DNA from: DASTDH01 sp041167675
GTDB taxonomy: Bacteria > Verrucomicrobiota > Verrucomicrobiia > Chthoniobacterales > JAFAMB01
Assembly (NCBI GenBank): GCA_041167675.1
Contig: JBEEIB010000005.1
Coordinates: 1 to 29,410 of the forward strand
Direction of reading: 5' to 3'
Length of the DNA stretch: 29,410 bases
Of the stretch, positions 15,020-24,100 are shown in pieces. A program made the translations under genes and the position numbers. How positions within the stretch are numbered: position 1 is the stretch's first letter; each line of letters opens with the position of its first letter. The notes below the pieces were generated by a model. The model was not told where the DNA came from. It did not search any database and saw only the letters and a list, made by a program, of their open reading frames with translations.

Positions 15020-15781
15020 TTAATCTGCGGCAATGGTCAACGCGCGATCCGACACAATGCGGCCGTCCTTCATCTGGATCGTTCGCGATCCTCGTTGAGC
15101 GATGCTCATGTCATGCGTCACCAGCATCAGCGTCATGTTCTGCTCGCGATGGAGCCGAACGATTAGTTCGAGGATAAGCCGGGCGTTCTCGCTGTCGAGG
15201 TTGCCGGTGGGTTCGTCCGCGAGCAAGACGGAAGGATTGTTGGCCAGGCTGCGGGCGATGGCGACGCGCTGCCTTTCTCCGCCAGACAGCTTGGCGGGGA
15301 AATGGCTGAGGCGATGTCCCAACCCGACCGACTGAAGCAAAGTGACGGCTCGATTTTTCCGCTCCGAAATGGACAGGTCGCTTTCAAACATCGGAATTTG
15401 CACATTCTCTAGTGCGGTAAAAGTCGGCAGTAAGTGAAATGCCTGGAAAATGAAGCCGATCTCGTGAGCGCGATAGATCGATGGATCACGCAAATCAGGA
15501 ATCGAGTTTCCGCGGTAGAGCAAGCTTCCGGCGGTAGGCCGGTCAAGCGCACCCAGCATTTGGAGCAGCGTGGTTTTTCCACACCCACTCGGACCGGTAA
15601 TGGTTACGAATTCTCCCTGGGTCACGGTAAAAGTTACGCCGCGCAAGGCATGGACGCGGCCATCATCGTATTTTTTTTCGAGTCCTGCGGCCTCGAACAC
15701 GTATCCCGAAGGTTCGGCGGTCGCAGTGTCCAATGTCCTTGGACTGGCAAATGAATGTTGAGTCACTAGATCGGTTGTCAC
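15020..15781 (-). CDS. ABC transporter ATP-binding protein (LolD/MacB-like)
   Basis: The 253-residue ATPase is of the LolD/MacB/FtsE class. Walker A is GPSGCGKTT, the Q-loop region is IGFIFQAFHLLPTFTALENV, the signature is LSGGERQRVAIARSL, Walker B is VLLADEPTGNLD and the H-loop is VTHD. The phrase HLLPTFTALENV and the ADEPTGNLDS box are typical of LolD-type proteins. A non-conserved N-terminal extension of about 25 residues precedes the domain. Its first codon overlaps the desaturase stop by 4 bp (15778-15781) and its stop abuts the permease start, so all three are translated as one set. It powers the adjacent FtsX-type permease. Confidence 0.93.
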   Translation of the reverse strand: MTTDLVTQHSFASPRTLDTATAEPSGYVFEAAGLEKKYDDGRVHALRGVTFTVTQGEFVTITGPSGCGKTTLLQMLGALDRPTAGSLLYRGNSIPDLRDPSIYRAHEIGFIFQAFHLLPTFTALENVQIPMFESDLSISERKNRAVTLLQSVGLGHRLSHFPAKLSGGERQRVAIARSLANNPSVLLADEPTGNLDSENARLILELIVRLHREQNMTLMLVTHDMSIAQRGSRTIQMKDGRIVSDRALTIAAD

Positions 15782-16770
15782 GTGTTCGCACCGGCTACGC
15801 CATTAGGTTGTACGCTCCGGTTCCCGGCGGGGCGCCACTGGGCTCCCGCCCGGGGGTCGGCCAGGCTACGAAGAAGGTCCATCAATGCATGCCGGTAGCT
15901 CGGAAACGGAGATACTTCCCCCGGGTTCTTCGGCTCCAGCTCCGACGCGAGTTGGGGTAGTTCCGCGTGCGGCACACCAGAGTGCCGGTGATGCACACCA
16001 TGATAGGGCTCATGGAGTAGAGTGAAAGCTACAAGCTGGCCGAGCGGCCCTTCTGAAATTATGCTCCGGGTAGAGCCGTTTACCGTGGAGCCGGTGAGTC
16101 CAACGTGCTCGATGTATTTTCGCCAGCTCTGCATGTTGGCCGCGAGAAACGCAGGCGCCAGGTAGATCCAAAGAAAATATTTCCATGCGCCCAACCACGT
16201 CACGGCCGCTAAGATACAAAACCATACCCCGGCAGTCAGTGCTAACTCCTCCCAAATTCGACGGCGCAGTTTTTTATTCCGAATCGGCGAACCAGCTCGG
16301 AGAAAAGTGCGTACGAACAAGAATGGCGTATAAAACAAGCCGACATTAAGTTCCAGAATCGCGGCAACGACTCGGAACCACCGCGGTTTGCCGGGAATGA
16401 CGAAGGGCCAGAGTTCTATGTCCCGTTCCGTCGCCAGGTATGCGTGATGCAATTGATGCGCCGCGCGATAGAGGCTCAAGCTCATGAAGCTAAAGATTCC
16501 GATGATAATGCCGTCTATCTCGTTCAAACGCCTGCTCTTTCGCAGCAGTCCATGAGATGCCTCGTGGAAGGCGATCAACATCCCGTGCATGAGATGGCTG
16601 GCCGTTAAAACTAACGGGACAGCGAACCAGACAGGTCCAAAGTAGAGTGCGGCGGCCAGCGCGGCTTGATTGAGGAAGAAGACGGCGGTGAGAACTGGGA
16701 AAGCCGCGCGGCTTACCCAATGAGGCTGCTGCGCTTCGAGTAAGGTTTCGGTTGATGGCGTGGTTTTCAT
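15778..16770 (-). CDS. Membrane fatty acid desaturase-like enzyme
   Basis: The 330-residue integral-membrane di-iron enzyme has three histidine clusters: HEASH (His69, His73), HQLHH (His105, His108, His109) and HEPYHGVHH (His253, His257, His260-261). Four or more hydrophobic segments separate them. This is the fatty acid desaturase/hydroxylase superfamily, acting on acyl chains at the membrane with O2 and an electron donor that is not encoded here. I start at the ATG at 16770, just after the condensation gene's stop, because the longer frame to 16938 only reads through that gene. Its place in the PKS operon suggests it desaturates or hydroxylates the polyketide-derived chain. A beta-carotene ketolase-like or hydroxylase role cannot be excluded. 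Confidence 0.88.
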   Translation of the reverse strand: MKTTPSTETLLEAQQPHWVSRAAFPVLTAVFFLNQAALAAALYFGPVWFAVPLVLTASHLMHGMLIAFHEASHGLLRKSRRLNEIDGIIIGIFSFMSLSLYRAAHQLHHAYLATERDIELWPFVIPGKPRWFRVVAAILELNVGLFYTPFLFVRTFLRAGSPIRNKKLRRRIWEELALTAGVWFCILAAVTWLGAWKYFLWIYLAPAFLAANMQSWRKYIEHVGLTGSTVNGSTRSIISEGPLGQLVAFTLLHEPYHGVHHRHSGVPHAELPQLASELEPKNPGEVSPFPSYRHALMDLLRSLADPRAGAQWRPAGNRSVQPNGVAGANT

Positions 16771-16775
16771 CGCGA

Positions 16776-18125
16776 TCAGGTCATGAGGGCGGCAATCCGA
16801 CTCTCTGGGGAACGACAAGTGCCTGCTAGCACAGCCTGGAACAGGTACGCTAAATTTTTTATTTCCGCTAGAGGGAACAGTTTCGGCCGGAAAAGCCATA
16901 CTAATTGCAGCCCCTCCTCCACTACCGTGATTTCGCATCCGAGATGAAAACGTGCGGTACCAGTCGAGCGCATCCTGAGCCGGGCGGACAGCCCATGCAC
17001 CGTAATGTCTGGAACTGGATGGTTTTGCAACGCAAACCGCACTTCAAAAATGGGATTGTGCCCCGGTCCTGGCAAATCTCCAACCGCTGGTACGAGTTCA
17101 GCAAATGGCATGGCGTTCGCGAAGCAATCCACGGTTGCTTGATGCACCGCCTTTAGGCTCGCAGAGAAGGGACGGTCTGCGTCAACCTGGCCTCGGAGCG
17201 GGACAATGCCGGCGCAGTAGCCCATCGTTTCCCGGACCGCCTGCTTGGACCGATTCGCTACCGGGGTACCCACCAGGATGTCCTGTTCGCCTGTCCACCG
17301 GGAGAGCGCGATTTGAAATGCAGCCAGCAGCGTATTGAAGAGCGTCGTTCCATTGACGCGCGCCAGCCCGCGCGCGGCATCGGCCAGATCGATCGGAAGA
17401 TGCGAAACCCATTGATCGGGCACGCCCGATTCGGTCTCAGGGCCCTCCAGCGAGTTCCAGAGCCGCCGGCTTCCGGCGAGATTGGATTTCCAAAAAGCGG
17501 CCCGCCGCTCCAATTCGGTCGGCTGCCAAAACGCGCGTTCGGCTGCGCCCCAAGCCGGATAGGTGAGAGGCAACGGTGGAAGCGGCTCATCCATGCTCAT
17601 TAGCCCCTGCACATAAGCGACACACAGATCCTGGATGAAGACACCGAGCGTCCAGCCATCGGCAATAGCATGATGAATGGCGAAGACCAGCACATGGTTA
17701 TCGGTGGCTCGCCGGAACACGTGGGCCCGGTAAAGTGGTCCCTGTACCAAATCGAATGGCTCGCTGAAAATTTCGCTTGCCAGATCTTCGATCGCCTCTT
17801 CGTGTTTCTCAGCAGACGAAAGTTCGCGGAAACTGAAATTGGCGTCGCTGGTCTGGCGAATCATCTGGATGGGACGATCCTTCCCGGGAAGGAAAGAGAG
17901 ACGCATAACCTCCTGTCGTTCTAGTACTCGCTGAATCGCAGCTTCGCAGGCGTCGGGCGTAAGGACGCCTCTTATCTGGATAAGGCAGCAGATGTGGTTT
18001 GCGATATCCGCGACGGCTACGGGCGACGTCTCCCACAATTCGCGCTGGGGAAATGTCAGTGGTTGAAGGCGTGCTTTTTCACTGGCTAGCCACTCTTTAA
18101 GAAGGACGCGTTTATCTCCGGACAT
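16776..18125 (-). CDS. Free-standing condensation-domain protein
   Basis: The 449-residue protein is one NRPS-type condensation (C) domain. The N-terminal entry motif is LTFPQRELWE, the catalytic HHAIADGW is at His151-His152 and Asp156-Gly157, and later family motifs include VGTPVANRS, ETMGYCAGIVPLR and NPIFEVRFALQNHP. No adenylation or carrier domain is attached. Such proteins form amide or ester bonds between a carrier-bound acyl chain and a free amine or alcohol. The PKS encoded just upstream has no thioesterase, so this protein is the best candidate for releasing its chain. The ATG at 18125 follows the PKS stop by 17 bp; a GTG at 18149 would overlap the PKS end. Confidence 0.9.
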   Translation of the reverse strand: MSGDKRVLLKEWLASEKARLQPLTFPQRELWETSPVAVADIANHICCLIQIRGVLTPDACEAAIQRVLERQEVMRLSFLPGKDRPIQMIRQTSDANFSFRELSSAEKHEEAIEDLASEIFSEPFDLVQGPLYRAHVFRRATDNHVLVFAIHHAIADGWTLGVFIQDLCVAYVQGLMSMDEPLPPLPLTYPAWGAAERAFWQPTELERRAAFWKSNLAGSRRLWNSLEGPETESGVPDQWVSHLPIDLADAARGLARVNGTTLFNTLLAAFQIALSRWTGEQDILVGTPVANRSKQAVRETMGYCAGIVPLRGQVDADRPFSASLKAVHQATVDCFANAMPFAELVPAVGDLPGPGHNPIFEVRFALQNHPVPDITVHGLSARLRMRSTGTARFHLGCEITVVEEGLQLVWLFRPKLFPLAEIKNLAYLFQAVLAGTCRSPESRIAALMT

Positions 18126-18142
18126 GTGAATCTCAGGTTTGC

Positions 18143-21100
18143 TTAGCACACGACGTCCTTGGGATCAGAAGTGCCATCCGAGGCTGTATCATAGCCGAGC
18201 AATCCTTCAATTTCCTCGTCGGAAAGCGCTTCCAAATTCACCTCGTCAGTTGACGCCCCCTCGGGCGTTGTCATGGATGCCGCGGTTGCCGCGACTGCCC
18301 CATCGACCCTCTTTGCACCCATGTGCTCGGCGATCAATACAACAATCTGGGAAATCGTGCGCGCCCGAATGAGGCTAGCTGGTGGCAGCGTCACGCCGAT
18401 TGCGCTTTCCATCGAGTTTTCGATCTCAACCCCCATTAACGAATCTAGTCCTAATTCCGTTAGCGGTTGGTCGTCGCGCAGAGTGTCCGGCTTCAAGCGC
18501 AGCACGGAACCGACGACCTCTCGCACTGCTTGCCCGATAATCCCCTCCAGCTCTTCCGGCGCGGCCGATTCGATCTTGAGGCGCCAGTCGCTGGTTGCAC
18601 CGCTTGTCTCCTGACTTTCAACGGATACAAAAATGCGCTCCAGTAAAGGATTCTCTTGCATGCCGCGGAAAAACTGTCGCCATTTCGTCCAATCGACGCG
18701 GATCGCCATCACCTGCGTCACGCCGGCAGTCAGAGACGATTCCAGCAGTCCCATCACTTCTCTTGGTGAGAGTTCCTCTGTGCCCTGTCGCGCGAGGAAT
18801 TCGGCGACGCGTTCATTGCGAGCCACGTACCCCTCACCGCCGAGAACACCCCAATTGACCGTCAACGCTGGGAGGCCCAACGCGCGACGGTGATGGGCTA
18901 GCGAGTCAAGGAAAGCATTGGCGGCGCCGTAACTGCCCTGTGCCGGATTCCCAAAGATGCTTGAGACGGATGAGAACATCACAAAGCAGTCGAGTTCGAG
19001 ATCTCGAGTGGCTTCGTGCAGCAACCACGCCCCATACGCCTTGGGCTCCATTACGCTCCGCACCCGTTCGCGGGTGAGCGAAACAAGTGGCGCATCATCG
19101 ATCACCATAGCCAGATGGAACAAGCCTCGTAGCGGTCGATCACCCGAACGAATCCTCTCGATGAGCCGTGCTACGTCCTGCGATGAGCCGATATCCGCCC
19201 GCACCACTTCTACATCGGCGCCGGCCTTACGAAGGCTTTGTACGAATGCCTCTGCATCGGGCGTAGCTGCGCCGCTCCGGCTGCTGAGTATGAGGTGGCG
19301 GGCACCACTGTCGACCAGCCATTGCGCCAGCACTTTTCCGAAGCCACCAAACGCTCCGGTGATCAAATAGCATCCCTCGGGATTGATAGCGAAAGCCGGT
19401 GCAAGCGGTTCTCCGCGCCGGGGTAGGAACGCTTCGGGAAATGCCACGACGACCTTACCGATGTGTTTGCCCTGCGCCATCAGCCGAAATGCTGCATCAA
19501 CACGGCAGGCGGGAAACGAACGGAACGGAAGTGAACAGAGCGCGCCCTCTTCGACGAGTCCGGAGATTTCCTCCAACATTTGTCCGGTCAGCGCCTCATC
19601 TCCCGAGAAGACCGCATCCATGGCGATGACGTGAAAGGACGCATTGCGGCGAAGCGGCCAGAGCGGGATCCTGGCGTTCTGATAGATGTCGCGCTTGCCG
19701 ATTTCGATGAAGCGGCCGAATTCTGCGAGACATGAAAGTCCCATTGGAATTGCCTCAGCGGCGAGTGCATTCAGGACTACGTCCACGCCGCGCCGGTTGG
19801 TTAATTCCATCACAGCCTCCGCAAAATCACCGCGGCGCGAGTCGATCACGTGCTTTACCCCCAGCGTCTCCAGCAGCGCGCGTTTGGCCGGGTTGCCGGC
19901 GGTGGCGATGACCTCTGCCCCCAGATAGTGGGCGATTTGGATTGCGGCCATGCCGACGCCACCTGCGCCAGCGTGCACGAGGATACGCTCACCCTTCCGG
20001 ATCCGCGCGACATTCCCCAGCGCATGCCAGGTGGTCATGAAAACCACGGGTAACGTAGCCGCTTGCTCAAACGATAGCCCGCCAGGAATACGGCGTACGT
20101 CACCGCCTCTCGCCAGGGTAAGCGAAGCGAGCCCGAAGACGGCGAGACCAAATACCCTGTCTCCTGGTGTGACATGTTTCACTCCGGAGCCGACCGCTTT
20201 CACGACGCCAGCCACTTCGTCGCCGAAGATCCGAGCATCCGGCGCCTCGCCCGGATAGAGTGCGAGAGCCTTGAGCACGTCGCGAAAATTCATCCCCGCC
20301 GCTTTGACTTCGATCAGCACTTCACCCGCACCGCAGGCCGGCCGAGCAAAAGGCACGAAGCGTAGAGTGTCGAGATGCCCGCGCTCGCGGGAAACGAGTC
20401 GCAGTGGCATTGTGGGATCGAGCGATTCCTCGCGCGAAGATCGACCACGAACGAGACGCTGAACATATCGGGCTTCGCCGCGGAGCGCAATCTCCCGTTC
20501 AGCGTCCTCACTCAGAAGCTCACTCCAAAGCAAAGACTGGTCAGATGCCGAAGCTTCAGGTGGTAAGTCGATCCCGCGGCCTGAGAAATTTGGATACTCG
20601 TTCCGGATAACCCGCATCAACCCGATAACGGGTGATTGCGCCACACTGGTAGCGTTCATCGCCCGTCCTGCCGGCTGTGCTCCACGCGTTACCAAATCGA
20701 TGCGCCGTTTTGTCGGTTGCTTATTACTTTCCGTCGTCGCTTGGATCAGATGGAGCAACGCATCTGTACCCATCAGCGCAGCATCTCCTGTCGCATCTGT
20801 TCGCGGCTCGTCCAAGCTCCAAAGGTAAACAAAACGTTCTGGTGGAGCGTCGTTCGCGCATTCGTGAAGGAGCTGTTTCCAGTCGTCGAGTACCTCTGCC
20901 CGCAAGGTGAATATGTCCGACCCCTCCAGTGCAAATTGGTCACCGCGGCGGGCGACACGGCAACGCGCGCCGGCGGAGTGTAGTCGCGAAGCTAGTCCGT
21001 CGCCGAGACCGGCGGCGTCCGCGAAAATAAGCCACGACTTCTCCGTTAGGATCTCCAAGGGTGTTTCCGCGGAAGAAGATGCAGCGGAGGCCGAGTCGTG

Positions 21101-24100
21101 CCAGGACTTCCGCGCGAGGAGACCAATTTGGCCTTCACCTTCCGGGCCGAGCAGCCCCGGCAATGAAGCGGTCTCGCTGAAGCCCGTCTCCCGTAAGACG
21201 ACCTCCCATTGGGCGCGCTCCAACAATGGCTGGTGCGGACGCAAATCTCGGTCGGTGAACCGCCACCAGCCGGTCGTGAGACCGAACACTACTTCCGTCC
21301 ACAATTGTGGGCTCGCGACGTCCATGAATACCAGGTTCCCGCCCGGAGCGAGCAGTTCGTGGATATGTCTCAGCGTTGAGCGCAAATCGCTCACTGCATG
21401 CAGCACATTGGTGCCGATGATGAAATCGAACGCGCCCGCTTGGTAGCCTTGCTCGATGCCCGATTTTTCGAGATCAAGACTTTTGTATTCGACTTCGGGA
21501 AAACCGGCAAGTTTCTGCGTGGCGCCACTGAAAAACGCCGCAGAGACGTCGCTAAAGGTGTAGGAATGCAAATCGCGTTCGAGCAGCGGCAGCACGTGCG
21601 AGGCTAGCCCTCCTGTGCCGGCCCCAACCTCCAGGATTCGCAATCCGCGACCCTCCGGCAGATGGTCGGCAGCTTCCTGAACTGCGGCGGCGATCGCCGC
21701 CAGCCAGTGGCTTGTGTAGAGACCCTCACCATAGAACTGGTCCAATAACTCTGCCGAGGTCCCGCCGAACAGCACTTGTACCGCATCCTTTTCACCGCGC
21801 AGGATGGGCCCGAGTTCGGCGCAGATCGCAGCACAGAGGAGGCCCTCGGACAGATGTCCAGAATGAGTGGAGATGAATGACCGCAGCATTTTCTGAGCGG
21901 AGTGCGCCGCGCTGGTAAAGGAAGGTGTTGGCCGATATCCGTCACCATCCTTTACAAGCCAGCCGCGTTTCACGAGGCTGGCGATTAGCCGCTCGAATAC
22001 CGGTCGCATCGGTTCTGCCACCCGCAGGGAATCGGCCCTAATGGTTCCGCTCGGTTCCGCTAGTGCTGCCATTTTCTGCAGTCCACCAGCCAGTTGCGCC
22101 GCCGCGAGCTCATCTCCGGCCGCCATGGCATTCTCAAGCTCGGTCCGACCCCGCGTGGCGATCACCTGGTCCATTGCACCCTGCGCCGCGCGTACCAGGC
22201 GACCCAATGATACCGGCGATTGCGGTGCCGGATGAGACGCTGCCGGCATTCGTCCCCACGCGAGATGATAGAGAACATTATGGTTTCCGCCCGATGCTCC
22301 GGATCGGCGTGCCCCCGAGATGCTGATCGCGCGGAAGCCATCCACGAGCACACAAGGCTTTCCTGCCTCATCATACAATTCGAGTCTGCCTTCGACATAC
22401 TCGCTATTGCACTGCTGCACAGCAGCGCGAACGAGGCTGGAGGCTCCCGGCGAGCGTAGAAACAGGATCTTGGCGAAGCGCACCGGTAATTTTAGTTGAG
22501 CCTTGCGACCCTCAATTGTTGCAGCTCCCGCGGAGAGGATTTGCATCGCTCCATCGAACAGGACGGGATGCAGTGGATACTCACCGGCCCGATGAGCAAT
22601 CACGTCGGAGAGCGAAACCATGCCTGCCGACTTGCCGCCGCCAGCTAACAGCTCGCGGATGGGCCGGAACTCATCGCCGTAGCGGAGTCCCATCTCACTC
22701 ATGTGGCGGTAGAAGTCTTCCACCTCTACCGGCTCTATGCCATCCGCCCCCTTGCGATCCCAAGCTAATGACGCAAAGCCCGAATCGGTGCGCTCGCCAC
22801 GCATCGAGCCCACAACATGCAGTGACCAGGCAGCGCCTTGGTCGAACCTGCTCTGGATCAAGAACGTGCGCTCAGTCGGATTATAAGAAAACTCTACATG
22901 AAGCCCTGAAACGGAATCCGGAAGAATGAGTGGCTTGCGAATCTCCAAATCCTCGACAACGAAAGGTCGACCCTCGAAGAGCTGCACACCCGCTTCCAGC
23001 GCCATGTCGACAAAGGCTGCGGCGGGAAACACGACCAAATTCTCGACCTTGTGATCCTTCAGAAAGGCCATGTGCCGCCCATCGAGCCGTGCGATCCAGG
23101 TTGGCGTGGCCCAGGGCAATCGAACGTCGAGCAATCCGCGGCCCCCCGAACCCAGACGGCCCTCGCGCCAATCGCTGGACTCATGCCACCAACGGCTCTT
23201 GTCCCAAGCGTAGGTCGGCAATGAGAGCAGCCGCCGCGATGGTGTCATCTCCGCAAAATCCAACGTGACGCGGGAGCGGTGCAGCTCCATTGCAGTCTCG
23301 AGCAAGGATTCGTGCTCGCGTTCCCGGCGTGCGGAACACATCACCGACGTTTTGCCGTCCCGTCCAGCGAGGCATTCCTGAATCGAATGACTGAGCGCCG
23401 GATGCGCGCCGATTTCCAACCACACGTCGACGCCGAACTCTGACAACGCGTTGACGGCAGATGCGAACTGCACCGACTGGCGCACCCCACGCCCCCAATG
23501 AGCGGCGTCGCACTCTGGTCCAGCGCACCGCCGGCCGGTCACGGTGCTGAAGAACGGCACGTTTTCCGTCTGCGGCTTGATATCGATCAACGCTTTTTCT
23601 AAGGCCTCAGAAGCAGGCCTCATCAAGGGGTGATGAAATGGATGGTCTACCCGCACGAGCCTTGCGAAAACCCCTTGGAGTTCCAGTTCGGCGGCCATCG
23701 CTTCCAGGGAAAGTCGAGATCCGGCCAGCGTCAGCGAGCGAGGTCCGTTGAAGGCCGCGATCGTGACTGTGCGGTCATGCCGGGCGATCAGCGCCTTCGC
23801 TCCGTCCTCGTCTAAACCGACGGCGAGCATTGTCCCTTCACCACGCGCACAATCGTCCATGAATCGGGCGCGCAACACGATCACCCGTGCTGCTTCCTCC
23901 AAACTGAACACTCCCGCAACATACGCCGCCGCCACTTCTCCGACGCTGTGACCAACGATTGCGGCCGGTCGAACGCCCCAGGATTTCCACAATTCCGTCA
24001 GCGCCACCTGCATCGCAAAAATGGCGGGCTGCGCGATTTCAGTTCGATGCATTTGGGAGGCGTCTTCCGAGCGGCCAAGCTCTTCCAGCAGCGAGAAGCG

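Noticed and set aside
13903..15781. MacAB-type antibiotic efflux pump
   Set aside because: The ATPase and permease are separate proteins, and a LolA-like carrier follows rather than a MacA-type membrane-fusion protein. The Lol-like reading fits better, though MacB homology is shared.
16771..16938. N-terminal 56-residue extension of the desaturase
   Set aside because: It only reads through the end of the condensation gene in another frame, and the ATG at 16770 lies right after that gene's stop.
16776..18125. Condensation protein as an NRPS module or chloramphenicol acetyltransferase
   Set aside because: No adenylation or carrier domain is present, and the motifs (HHAIADGW, VGTPVANRS, GYCAGIVPLR) are those of NRPS C domains.
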